A stretch of DNA of 64,000 nucleotides, taken from the NCBI RefSeq assembly GCF_036850765.1, contig NC_089495.1, positions 28,240,875-28,304,874 of the forward strand, given 5' to 3'. Positions within the stretch are counted from its first letter, which is position 1. Each line of letters begins with the position of its first letter. The position numbers and the translations under genes were made by a program. Below are positions 1 through 9,800 of the stretch, in pieces. Source of the DNA: Saccopteryx bilineata (lineage: Eukaryota > Chordata > Mammalia > Chiroptera > Emballonuridae). A model generated the notes under the pieces. That model saw nothing but the letters and a program-made list of their open reading frames with translations. It was not told the origin of the DNA and did not search any database.

Positions 1-1019
1 TGCAACATTGCTTTGAAATGTATGAAGACAAACTAATACAATAAGAAGAAAAAATATCCCATAATCAAGCTAATACACTTTTCTCAAAAATTGACATCAA
101 ACAGAAATAGACAATGAGGTCTATTGAACAGGATAAACTAAGTTACACTGCATATTTTACAGTTTATTATTGTCAAAATACACATGCTTTTCCTACTAGC
201 TCTTCCCTGTTAGGTTCATCCTAAAGGAAGTGTAATCATTACTACCTCATTGGTACCAAGCTTGGTATATATGATGTTCTTTTGGCCATAGCAATGTGCT
301 AGCTATCTATATATGATTTACTCTTTAGCCAAAGCAATATGAATTCAAAGGACATGCACTACTTCTGGGCACAAGCTGTGAGGGTCTTTATGTGTATCAC
401 CATCTCTGTCTTTACCTCTGCTGTAGCATCAACAATGTCTCAGAGGAATTGCTCTTTCATCCTGGGTCCCAGATGGAAATCCAGTCAGATTCAAAGGCTA
501 TGTCACATAAGTGAAAACTGAGCCATTATTGCTGGAAGACACCACAATTTGGGGGTTATTTGCTATAATAGCATAAATTGGCCCAAGCCGATTGATGGGA
601 CATTATACTAATGAATAATTCTCAGATCTCAAGGCTTAAAATATGTTATTTTTCATGCCAGTGGCTTAGTAGGGGAGCTCTGCTCTACATAATCAATATT
701 CAGGGAAACAGGATGAGAGATTCCACTGTGTTTTGATACTACAATCTCAAAACGAAGCTTCATGGATTACAGCCACAAGAGAAGACTGCACAGGGAATTA
801 GACATTAGCTCTTTCTTGCAGAACTATTGGGAATCACACCTGTCACTTCCACTTACACTTTATTCTCTCAAGCAAGTAATGTGACCATGGCTGACTTTAA
901 AAGGGCAGAGAAATGTATCAAGAAGAAATGGAGACTCAGAAGTATTGGGAAGACCACCAATAACAATGTGCTGTCTACCAAACTCAACAAGCACAAAATT
1001 CATATTTTCAAATACACAT
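1..1019. other. unassigned non-coding sequence
   Basis: AT-rich sequence with only short ORFs (up to about 67 codons) lacking any recognisable motif. Parts around 230-560 look like a decayed interspersed repeat, but I cannot name the family. No promoter, exon or RNA gene is evident. Confidence 0.5.
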
Positions 1020-1612
1020 GGAATACTTGAAAGATCTGAGCATATTTTAGCAAAAATGGGAGTGTCAACAAATTATAAAATATTAGTATCATATAAACAG
1101 ACATCAGAAATGTCTAGTGAAATATAATTAAAATCACCTCATAAATGATAGCTTAAAAATTTAATATTTTAAAAGTTTTATATAATTCGGGAGTTGGAAA
1201 GTAATTGAAAAATGGAAATTAACAAACACTTTGAAGTAAACAACAGATATAAAATGTGTAGAATAAAATAAAGCAATACTCAGAAGAAAATGTATCATTT
1301 TATTAATGAAAGAGGAAAATAAATGTTAATATTTTAACTTGAAAAATTTAGTGAAATTAACCCAAATAAAGAAGAAATTTTTAAATAAAAATTCAACAAA
1401 TAAACATGAGTGTATACCAATAGAAATAGCTGTTTTTAAAACAACCTAATGAGTTCTTGAGAAGTATTCACACACGCAAAAAGGAAGAACAAAGAAAGAA
1501 CAGCAAGAATAGAAATGTTGCTATGTGTATCGACAGCAGATGTGTAAGAATATGGGACTATTACTAATAATTGGTATAGTCAATTTTTTTTAACTTCTTT
1601 AATCATGTCTTT
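1020..1612 (+). mobile_element. old LINE-1 fragment (ORF2-like), plus strand
   Basis: A-rich sequence resembling decayed L1 ORF2 between the endonuclease and reverse transcriptase domains, for example the stretch near 1255-1330 where ORF2 sequence such as 'aaagcaatactcag' is usually found. Many stops and indels leave no coding capacity. It probably continues beyond the SINEs at 1627-2900 as the L1-like sequence at 2920-3510, so one old L1 was split by later insertions. The assignment rests on remembered L1 consensus, not an alignment. Confidence 0.45.
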
Positions 1613-1626
1613 AAGATCAATTTATG

Positions 1627-1964
1627 ACCTAACCAATGGTGGCACAATGTATAGAGCATTGATCTGGAACGCGCAGGACCCAAGTTTGAAACCCCAACGG
1701 TGCTGGCTTGAGCGTGGACTCACCAGCTTGAGTACGGGGTTTCTGGCTTGAGCATGGTATCATAGATGTGATCCCATGGTCACTGGCTTGGGCCCAAAGG
1801 TTGCTGGCTTGAGTAAGGGGTCACTGGCTTGACTGTAACCCCTGGGTAAATGCACATATGAGAAAGCAATCAATGAACAACTAAGGTACTGCAACTATGA
1901 CTTGATACTTTCCATCTCTCTCCCTTTCTGTCTGTCGGTCTGTCTCTCTCTCACAGAAAAAAAA
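1627..1964 (+). mobile_element. SINE-B (tRNA-derived bat SINE)
   Basis: The copy begins with a tRNA-like head (gacctaaccaatggtggc, box-A-like, then a degenerate box B near 1683). Next come the repeated 'gctggcttgag' body motifs and a (TCTG/TC)n tail ending in A9. It is flanked by an 11-bp target duplication with one mismatch: atcaatttatg (1616-1626) and atcagtttatg (1965-1975). The divergence of head and duplication suggests an older copy. It lies inside old L1 sequence. Confidence 0.85.
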
Positions 1965-2163
1965 ATCAGTTTATGTAGTAGTGGAATATCTATCCCTCAA
2001 AAGGGACCAAATATTCATAACTTACAGATGAACTCTGCATAATAACTTCAAAGAACACAAACAGATAATTGTAAGCTTTATAGTTCCAAAAACTACAAAA
2101 AGATGAATTTCTACCCAACTAATTTTATAAGCTAGCATAACCCTGATATTAAAACATATCATT

Positions 2164-2537
2164 ATTATTTTTTTTTGTATTTTTCTGAAGCTGGAAACGG
2201 GGAGGCAGTCAGGCAGACTCCCATATGCGCCCGACCGGGATCCACCCGGCACACCCACCAGGGGGCGATGCTCTGCCCATCCGGGGCGTCGCTCTGTTAC
2301 AACCAGAGCTACTCTAGCACCTGAGGCAGAGGCCATGGAGCCATCCCCAGTGCCTGGGCCATCTTTGCTCCAATGGAGCCTTGGCTGCGGGAGGAGAAGA
2401 GAGAGACAGAGAGGAAGGAGAGGGGGAGGGGTGGAGAAGCAGATGGGCACTTCTCCTGTGTGTCCTGGCCGGGAATCGAACCCAGGACTTCCGCACGCCA
2501 GGCTGACGCTCTACCACTGAGCCAACCGGCCAGGGCC
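2164..2537 (-). mobile_element. SINE-A (tRNA-derived bat SINE), full length
   Basis: Antisense copy: a T-rich tail at the left, then the body, ending in the inverted tRNA head '...gagccaaccggccagggcc'. The internal Pol III B box is seen in reverse as gggaatcgaaccc near 2471. The target duplication is taaaacatatcatt (2150-2163) and taaaacatattatt (2538-2551), one mismatch. A 142-codon minus-strand ORF through this copy is a SINE artefact. A second SINE-A follows directly downstream. Confidence 0.93.
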
Positions 2538-2551
2538 TAAAACATATTATT

Positions 2552-2900
2552 TAGTGAAAAGAGGTGAGGCAGAGAGACAGACTTCCACATGTCCCCTGAC
2601 AAGGATCCACCCGTCAAGCCCACTAGGGGGCAATATTCTGCCCATCTGGGACCCTTGCTCTGTTACAACTGGAGCCATATTTTAGCACCTGAGGTAGAGG
2701 TCATGGAGTCATCTTCAGCACCTGGGGCCAACTCACTCCAATCGAGCCATGACTGCAAGAGGAAAAGAGAGAGAGAAAAGAGAGAGGGGGAGTGGTGGAG
2801 AAGTTGATGGGCACTTCTCCTGTGTGGCTGACCAGGAATTGAACACAGGACATCTATATGACAGGCCAACGCTCTACCACTGAGCCAACAAGTTAGGGCC
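2552..2900 (-). mobile_element. SINE-A, older antisense copy in tandem with the previous one
   Basis: Same family and orientation as 2164-2537 but more diverged: a degraded head 'ccaacaagttagggcc' and B box, and no clean T-rich tail. The motif aaacatatt appears on both sides (about 2540-2548 and 2904-2912). This suggests the younger SINE at 2164 landed at the edge of this one and copied its flank. Confidence 0.85.
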
Positions 2901-2919
2901 ACTGAAACATATTTTTTAA

Positions 2920-3510
2920 AATATAGGTCTTACTAGGTGAAAATTTATTACAAACAACATAATCATCTACCTGGAAACTTCAAAAGAATCAACAGAAAAT
3001 ATTTGTACTCAGACATGACCTGATACCTAATTAATATGCAAAAGCCAGTAGCTCTTTATATACTCCTGCAAAAACTCATTCAAAATTCTAACAAGAAAAA
3101 GATTTTATTCACTGAAGCTACAAATATGACACAGTATCTTGAAATTAACTTAACAAAAATTATTAGGCCTTATTCCTTAGAGAGAAAATATTAAATTTAC
3201 TGAAGAAATTAAGAGAGCTTAATAAAAGGAAGAGAAAGAATCATAGTTCAATATTCAATATTATGATAGAAGTAGCACTTCAGATCAGTGGGGAGATAAA
3301 TTATTCAATAAATGTTTCTAGGAAAATTTAAAATGTTATTAAAAAATATTCCTACAGTATACTATTCATGGAGATTAATGGCATAACACAAAAAGAAAAC
3401 AATTTGAAAGTTTTGTGGAAAAATAGGAAACTATACCCTTCAGTGAAAGTAATATCTTAAATGAATACAGAAAGCAAAAATTATACAGGATAAAAAATTT
3501 GTATATTTGT
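2920..3510 (+). mobile_element. old LINE-1 fragment, ORF2 reverse transcriptase region
   Basis: Decayed plus-strand L1-like sequence. The stretch from about 2960 to 3200 resembles the ORF2 region downstream of the FADD motif (sequence like 'cctggaaacttcaaaagaatc', and a later 'caaaagccagtagc' block). No ORF survives. It is probably the right-hand part of the L1 at 1020-1612. Confidence 0.5.
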
Positions 3511-3689
3511 AATCACAGGATTTCCTTTGATGATAATGATGTTTAAGGTTTAACAGTATGCTGACCTGGACTCCTTCAAGAGCCAAAGGAAGTCTTAACT
3601 GTGCTCACATAGACAGACATTTATGTGAAATGTTTGCTGGCACGGTATTTTCACTTCAACTGGTTTAGCTCAGGGATGGTTTAGATCAG

Positions 3690-3855
3690 ACCTCTATTTT
3701 TATAAATAAAGTTTTACTAAAACAGAACCATGCAGATCCCTTTTCCTGTTGCCTGTGGATGCTTTGATAGTACAATGACAGAGATTAATAGCTGGGACAG
3801 AGGTTTTCTAGTTTCTAAGCTCTAAAACATTTACTCTTTGACCTTCTACACAGGA
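3690..3855 (-). mobile_element. ancient hAT-type (MER-like) DNA transposon fragment
   Basis: The sequence 'ataaataaagttttac...cagaaccatgcagatc...' followed by 'tgatagtacaatgacagag' and 'ctctaaaacatttactctttgacc' resembles, in reverse, a widespread mammalian hAT MITE that begins CAGGGGTCGGCAAACT. Terminal repeats and target duplication are not clear. The assignment is from memory of the consensus. Confidence 0.5.
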
Positions 3856-4128
3856 ATGCTTGCTAAGTCCTCCTGTATATCACTGTCTCTTTCTGCTCAG
3901 GCCTTGCCTCTGCTATATTTGCTTCCATGTGAAGAGGCATTGAGTTTAAGCCAAGGACATTTTGGGGTTTGGCTGAAGAAATGTTGGTATATAGTGGGAA
4001 ATATATTTAATTTAGGTTTAATTACATATATTTAAGTGATTGGAAAAAAAAATTGTTGAAAGAATAGAGCCAGAAGCTAGCCTATGGGAAATCCTTTCAC
4101 ATATCAGAAATATATAATTTACAGAGAA

Positions 4129-4670
4129 CCTTGGCCTGGTAGGCTGGTTTACAGCAGGGGTAGTCAACCTTTTTATACCTACCACCCACTTTTGTATCTC
4201 TGTTAGTAGTAAAATTTTCTAACCACCCACCGGTTCCACAGTAATGGTGATTTATAAAGTAGGGAAGTAACTTTACTTTATAATATTTATAAAGCAGAGT
4301 TACAGCAAGTTAAAGCATATAATAATAATTACTAACCAAGTACTTTATGTTGGATTTTCGCTAAATTTGGCAGAATAAACTTTTATAAAACAACTTACTA
4401 TAGTTAAATCTATCTTTTTATTTATATTTTGGTTTCTCCGCTTCCGCTACCGCCCACCATGAAAGCTGGAGCGCCCACTAGTGGGCGGTAGGGACTAGGT
4501 TGACTACCACTGGTTTACAGCATCCTTCCAACATGCCAAGGTAATGGGTTCAATCCCCAGGCAGGGCACATACAAGAATCAACCAATGAATGTATAAATA
4601 AGTGAAACAGCAAATCAATGTCTCTCTCTTTCTCTCTTCTTCTCTCTCTAAAAATTAATTATAATTTTTT
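4129..4670 (+). mobile_element. old VES-like SINE, split by a hAT MITE
   Basis: The left part is 4129-4154 (ccttggcctggtaggctggt). The right part, 4521-4670, has a B-box-like gggttcaatcccc, 'caggcagggcacatac' and a (TCTC)n pyrimidine tail, then A/T-rich sequence. Joined across the insertion the two parts form a normal tRNA-derived SINE. The MITE inside (4155-4512) with its 8-bp duplication explains the gap, so the SINE is older than the MITE. Confidence 0.75.
4155..4512 (+). mobile_element. hAT-type MITE (family 1), complete, 358 bp
   Basis: Terminal inverted repeats CAGGGGTAGTCAACCT at the left and CAGTGGTAGTCAACCT (reverse complement) at the right match at 15 of 16 positions. Exact 8-bp target duplications gtttacag sit at 4147-4154 and 4513-4520. 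Size, termini beginning CAG, and the 8-bp duplication are diagnostic of non-autonomous hAT elements. The AT-rich interior has no transposase. A second copy lies at 59538-59888 in the opposite orientation. Confidence 0.95.
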
Positions 4671-4687
4671 AAAAAAATAAAGAAATA

Positions 4688-5022
4688 GCCTGACCAGGCA
4701 GTGGCGCAGTGGATAGAGCATCGGACTGGGATGCGGAGGACCCAGGTTCGAGACCCCAAGGTCACCAGCTTGAGTGCGGGCTCATCTGGTTTGAGCAAAG
4801 CTCACCAGTTTGGACCCAAGGTCGCTGGCTCGAGCAAGGGGTTACTCGGTCTGCTGAAGGTCTGCAGTCAAGGCACATATGAGAAAGCAATCAATGAACA
4901 ACTAAGGTGTCGCAATGAAAAACTCATGATTGATGCTTCTCATGTCTCTCCATTTCTGTCTCTCTGTCCCTATCTATCCCTCCCTCTGACACTCTCTCTG
5001 TTTCTGTAAAATATAAATAATA
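4688..5022 (+). mobile_element. SINE-B, well preserved
   Basis: Head 'gcctgaccaggcagtggcgc' with box-A-like tggcgcagtgg and box-B-like ggttcgagacc (about 4745). The 'caccagcttgag'/'tcgctggctcgag' body, the 'gaaagcaatcaatgaac' motif, a (TCTG)n tail and an (AAAT)n 3' end follow. The tail runs into further AAAT repeats to about 5060, so the 3' boundary is soft. It is one of the less diverged SINE-B copies here. Confidence 0.9.
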
Positions 5023-5176
5023 AATAAATAAAATTTATAAAAAATAAATAAATAAAATTTATAGAGGATTTGGTTTTCACTAATATCTAGCCAAAATAAA
5101 AGTTCTCTCTGCCAAAAATATACCTATTTATTCAACATTATAATCACACAACACATTTTTTTTTAATTTTTTTCTT

Positions 5177-5262
5177 AAAGAGTGAGTCTTAGATGGATGT
5201 AACAGAGGGAATCTGCTCATTTTTAAAAAATAAAACATCATTCAGACTTAAATATAAATTAA
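5177..5262 (-). mobile_element. internal fragment of hAT MITE family 2
   Basis: The reverse complement matches the interior of the complete MITE at 13100-13394: 'agagtgagtcttagatgg', 'tgtaacagaggga', 'aaaataaaacatc' and 'ttcagacttaaatata' occur in the same order. No terminal repeats remain. A remnant of the same family in the opposite orientation. Confidence 0.7.
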
Positions 5263-5714
5263 AAAAATAAAAAAAATTTTCTTGAGTAGTGAAATAAAAT
5301 TGATCAGGATTCTTATGCTAGAAGAGTTCAAAAAGTGAGTTTCTTTTCAGTGAAGTCTCAGGATTTATACATCTCACTTTTCAATTATAAAGACTAAATT
5401 TTAAGCTTTAGAAATGACTAAACTTTCTATTCTCTCTACAGAAAATTTTACAAAATTTTGGAAAAATGGCAAAAACATCAAAGATTTATGTTACTTATAT
5501 TTACAATGCCTTATATTTTCAGAATGTTGCAATTTCTGATCTCACTCGAAATATTTACTTTTTCTTTAAAGTTGTTTTTATAATTGCAATTTTTAAAAAG
5601 AAGGTCTTAGAGATTACATAACTTTTATGCCCCACAATTTTTTTTATCTGATTCTGTGTATAAAAAGAAAGTTTCCATAAACTAAATAAAAGAAAATAAA
5701 TGGTAAACGTTGGA
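5263..5714. other. unassigned AT-rich non-coding sequence
   Basis: AT-rich, no ORF with recognisable homology and no repeat that I can name. Confidence 0.4.
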
Positions 5715-5726
5715 AAACACATCTTT

Positions 5727-6080
5727 CGCCTGACCTGGTGGTGCAGTGGATAGAGCATCAACCTGGAATGCCTAGCACCCAAGTTCAAAACCCCGAGGTT
5801 GCTGGCTTGAGTGTAGAATCATAGACATAATCTCGTGGTCACTGGCTTGAGCCCAAAAGTGGCTGGCTTGAGCTTAAAGATCACTGGCTTGAGCCCAAAG
5901 GTGGTTGGCTTGAGCTTAAAGGTCACTGGCTTGAACAAGGGGTCACTGGCTTAGCTTGAGCCCCATGGTCAAGGCACATATGAAAAACAATCAAGGAACA
6001 ATGAAAGTGCCGCAACTATGAGTTGATGCTTTTCGCCTCTCTTCCTCCCTGTCTCTCTTTCTTACTAAAAACAAAACAAC
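5727..6080 (+). mobile_element. SINE-B with perfect 12-bp target duplication
   Basis: Head 'cgcctgacctggtggtgcag', several repeated 'ggtcactggcttgag' units (more than in other copies), the 'caaggcacatatgaaaaac' motif and a CT-rich tail ending in A/C-rich sequence. The duplication aaacacatcttt is at 5715-5726 and 6081-6092, identical. Extra repeats of the central unit make the body longer. Confidence 0.92.
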
Positions 6081-6092
6081 AAACACATCTTT

Positions 6093-6788
6093 ACATGTAT
6101 AAAAGAATTATCATCAAAACTTCCAGACGAATTTATAGAAATGAAACATATTTTATAAAGATTCAAACCAAGAACTATCTGGTTTATAATTTTTATCATC
6201 ACAATCAAAGGAACTGACCCAAACTAGCTTAAACAATAAGATGTTAAACATAGATTAGGCTCCAATACAGTTTTATTAGGTTCTGGCTACTTTTCCTCTC
6301 ATTTCTGATGATTTATTGTACAAAGCTTGGGCTTGCTTTTCTCCTGGGTTCAAATGATTACCAAGAGTATCTGGGTTACATGTTTTTTTAACCACATGTC
6401 CTGAACTCTGTGCTGACTAGAACTAGTACCCATAAGTGAGAAACTGTATAGGGCACTGTCGACTATTGACTGGCTATACCTGTGTTACCTGAGTCAATTA
6501 TTGTAGCAAAAGAAATGAGATTGCCCTAACTAGTGTTGGCTAATCCCCTTGGATGAAGTTAACTCTATCTAAATGCTTTACTGTTACACAATAGAGGAAG
6601 AGTGAAATGAGTATTGTGCAGACAATGAAAACAATTTGAATAATTGACAAAGGTTATAAATAGATAATACTCCTAAAACAGATATAAATAAGCGCTAAAC
6701 TTCAACAGAAAGCTGAATGATGGGCACATATTCTTCTAATCATTTAAAAAATTCCATAATAAAATATTATCTTAAAATTTACCACCAT
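6093..6788. other. unassigned non-coding sequence
   Basis: No conserved ORF, RNA gene or identifiable repeat seen. Confidence 0.4.
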
Positions 6789-7152
6789 GACTAGGCAGTG
6801 GTGCAGTGGATAGAGCGTTGGACAGGGATGAGGAGGACCCAGGTTCAAAATCCCAAGGTCAAAAAAAACAAAAAAACAAAAACAACCCCCCCGCCCTGAG
6901 GTCGCCAGCTTGATCATGGGCTCATCTGGTTTGAACAACGCTCACCAGCTTGAACTCAAGGTCACTGGCTTGAGCAAGGGGTCACTTGGTCTGCTGTAGT
7001 GCTCCCCTCCCCCATGTCAAGACACATGAGAAAGCAATCAATGAACAACTAAGGTGCTGCAACAAAGAATTGATGCTTCTCATCTCTCTCCCTTTCTGTC
7101 TGTCCGTATCTGTCTCTCTCTCGCACCTTCTCTGCCTCTGTCACACACACAA
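6789..7152 (+). mobile_element. SINE-B with internal A/C-rich insertion
   Basis: Normal SINE-B head and body, flanked by an approximate duplication aaatttaccaccat (6775-6788) and aaaattcccaccat (7153-7166). An A/C-rich tract at about 6861-6891, ending in C7, interrupts the body just after the B box. It sits between two copies of an 'aggtc' motif, so it looks like local slippage or a tail-like insertion. Confidence 0.88.
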
Positions 7153-7179
7153 AAAATTCCCACCATAATTATGGATTTT

Positions 7180-8000
7180 TCTATTTTTCCTTACCTGTCA
7201 AAGTTTGTTTTACATATTTTGAAGCTATAAATAAATAAGCAAATAAATAATTAGAATTGTGTTATTCTTATGGTGAATTAAGACTTTTATTATTATGTTT
7301 TGAGTTGCTTTTTTCTAGTAATGAAGTAATGGTTTGGGATTTGAGTCTATTTTGACATATACAAATATAATTTTACAACTTTTCTTTATTGGCTAGTATT
7401 TGGTTGATATTTAGTTTCCATCATTTGACTTTTAGTTATCTATATCCATATGTTTTAATTCTTTATAAATAACATATAATTGGATTATTTAGGCTAGTTT
7501 GCAATCTTTGTTTTTTATCTGGTAAATTTAGTCCATTTATTGTTATTGTTGATAAAATAGGAGAGCTGTCCCTTAAACTCTGCACTAAGGTTTAAATTTC
7601 AATTATATTTTCCACATACGCTGTCCTCTAATTATAATTTCAAACTCCTTTTTTATTTTTAAATATATTATTTTGAATTTTGTTTCTAAATCCAACAACT
7701 GAAGTATTTGTCATAATGTGTCTACTATCATTTGCTTCTGCTAGTTTTCATTCATGATGCCTTCTGTACTGACCCATTTTTATGATTTTTAATTGTAAAA
7801 ACCTTTTACTTGACACTTTCTCTATGGAATTTTTTGAAGCCTGAATTAGCTTTTAGTTCCTCCAAGAAAAATTTGCATTTGCTTCAGTCAAACATTTATA
7901 ATCACTATAAACCTGAAACAATTTTGACCTAAGTATTATTTATATCTGAAGTTTTTCAAACTATAATGGTAACATAAATTATACTGCAATTCTGAAAGAG
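7180..8000 (-). mobile_element. old LINE-1 fragment, antisense
   Basis: T-rich sequence resembling the reverse complement of L1 ORF2 endonuclease-region DNA, for example 'gtccatttattgttattgttgat' in the 7530s, where antisense L1 copies carry '...ccatttacattt...'. It is decayed, without an ORF. The right boundary is uncertain and sequence beyond about 7800 could be unrelated. Confidence 0.5.
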
Positions 8001-8458
8001 ACCTGGGATATAAATATGAACTTTCAGGGCATACATTTTATCTTTCTTTCAGCACCTTGGTCCAAATATAGGCAATTTACTTGCTGTCTCCTTCTCTATG
8101 AGAAGTGTTTGTTTGTTTGTTCATGCTTAAAGTCAATATAGAACTCTGTGTTTTCCCATATTTATTCATGGATTTCCTGTTTGAATTCCCTACCTTCGTT
8201 GAAATCAATGAGGTGGGGGGAAAAAAAGCTTTAAGGTCTTAAGAGTGTCGCTAGAAACATTTATACCAAAAGCCCATGTTGGCACTTTCTCACCTCCCAG
8301 AATTATATGGATTTCATATTTTGTGACAATTCAAACATATATTTTAAGATTAATTTATCTATAAATGTAATTCTTTTGAAGTAGACAATTTATTCAAAAT
8401 ACCTAATCTGTCATACTATAAGACTCAGAAACTCAACTTGGTGTTTCTAAAACTTGTT
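8001..8458. other. unassigned non-coding sequence
   Basis: AT-rich, short GTTT repeat at about 8107-8121, otherwise nothing recognised. Confidence 0.4.
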
Positions 8459-8474
8459 TCCTTATTTGTTTCTT

Positions 8475-8852
8475 TTTTTTTCTGAAGTGAGAAGCTGGTG
8501 GGGGTTTGGGGGTGGGGAGGCAGGCAGACAGACTCCTGCATGTGCCTGACTGGGATCCACCTGGCATGCCCACCAGGGGACGATGCTCGGCCCCTCTGGG
8601 ACATTGCTCCACTGCAGACAGAGCCATTCTAGCACCTGAGACGGAGGCCATGCAGCCATCCTCAGTGCCCAGGCCAACTTTGCTCCAGTGGAGCCTTGGC
8701 TGCAGAAGGGGAAGAGAGAGATAGAGAGAAAGGAGAGAGGGAAAGGTGGAGAAGCAGATTGGTGCTTCTCCTGTGTGCCCTGGCCAGGAATCAAACCCAG
8801 GACTTTCACATGCCGGGCCGACACTCTACTGCTGAGCCAATCAGCCAGGACC
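8475..8852 (-). mobile_element. SINE-A, antisense
   Basis: T-rich tail, body with 'ctgggatccacctggcatgc' and a single 'gatgctcggcccctc' unit, then inverted B box and inverted head '...agccaatcagccaggacc'. The 16-bp duplication tccttatttgtttctt is at 8459-8474 and 8853-8868, identical. The head has substitutions typical of an older copy although the duplication is intact. ORFs of 118-120 codons here are SINE artefacts. Confidence 0.93.
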
Positions 8853-8868
8853 TCCTTATTTGTTTCTT

Positions 8869-9600
8869 AAATACGTTTTCTTATTTGGTCCCTAAAGAAC
8901 AAAATTATATGATGTGTATAAAAGGCAGCTTCTTTGCACTAAGCTACATTAAGGACTCTTGGGTAGGCAACAGGGAAAGTCTTACTGATGGGCTCACAAT
9001 GGCATCTTCCAAATTGGATTCTTCAAATGCTAGTGTTTACAGTTTTGACTGATAATTCTGCCAGAAAGTGTTATATGGCAAAGAGTTGGGAAAATTCTTT
9101 ACGCACTTTTCCCCCTACTGGAGGAAATTTTTATGCTTCTTAACATAGGGAACATAGTGAGAAACTCTATAATAAAACATCTGATGAAATTTGTTTAATG
9201 AATTATTTTTCATTCATATTTTTGTCAACATATTATTTTGCTGAAGAGCCCTGGTGTTCGTAGAACATAGTTTGGGAAATACTGGTGCGAGAAAATATAA
9301 TCATAATCCATCTTTTCTTTGAAGAAAGAAAATATAGTTTTTTTATACAAAGAGGCTTATCATGTATGAGAAAATAAAGTTCATGTAAGAAAAGATGCCA
9401 GGAAATGTGCACAAATTCTGTGGAGCAAGGGAGAAATGACTATTGTGCACTAATTTGAAAAATTAGTATTATTTATGTACAGGTGCCACTCTGGTAACCT
9501 AGAGACCAAACTGAAAAGTTGAGAAATAATAAGCCTAGAGGAGGGGAGAAACGCAAATGTGCAAAAGAAATTGTCAAAGAAATTTGGGCTGATAAGACTG
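8869..9600. other. unassigned sequence with possible hAT (Charlie-like) end
   Basis: Mostly unrecognised. The segment about 9230-9290 (ending catagtttgggaaatactgg) resembles the terminus of an old Charlie-type hAT element, but no partner terminus or target duplication was found. Confidence 0.3.
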
Positions 9601-9624
9601 TTGTACATGATCAAGTATTATCTC

Positions 9625-9800
9625 CTTCTGCAATGATTAGGAGCTTGGACATGAACCTTGATGACCTGGGTTCAGTTTCTGGCTCTATCTCTCACTTTAT
9701 ACTCTGTCGATCTGCCTAATCTCCACATCCATAAAGTTAGCTAATAGGTCACTGTTCAGTCTGCCACTTGGTTTCTGTGACAATCAAAGGAGACATATAA
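9625..9800 (+). mobile_element. probable MIR fragment
   Basis: The block 'gacctgggttcagtttctggctc' near 9664, followed by 'cataaagttagctaatag', fits a diverged MIR core in plus orientation. Low identity; no boundaries visible. Confidence 0.45.
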
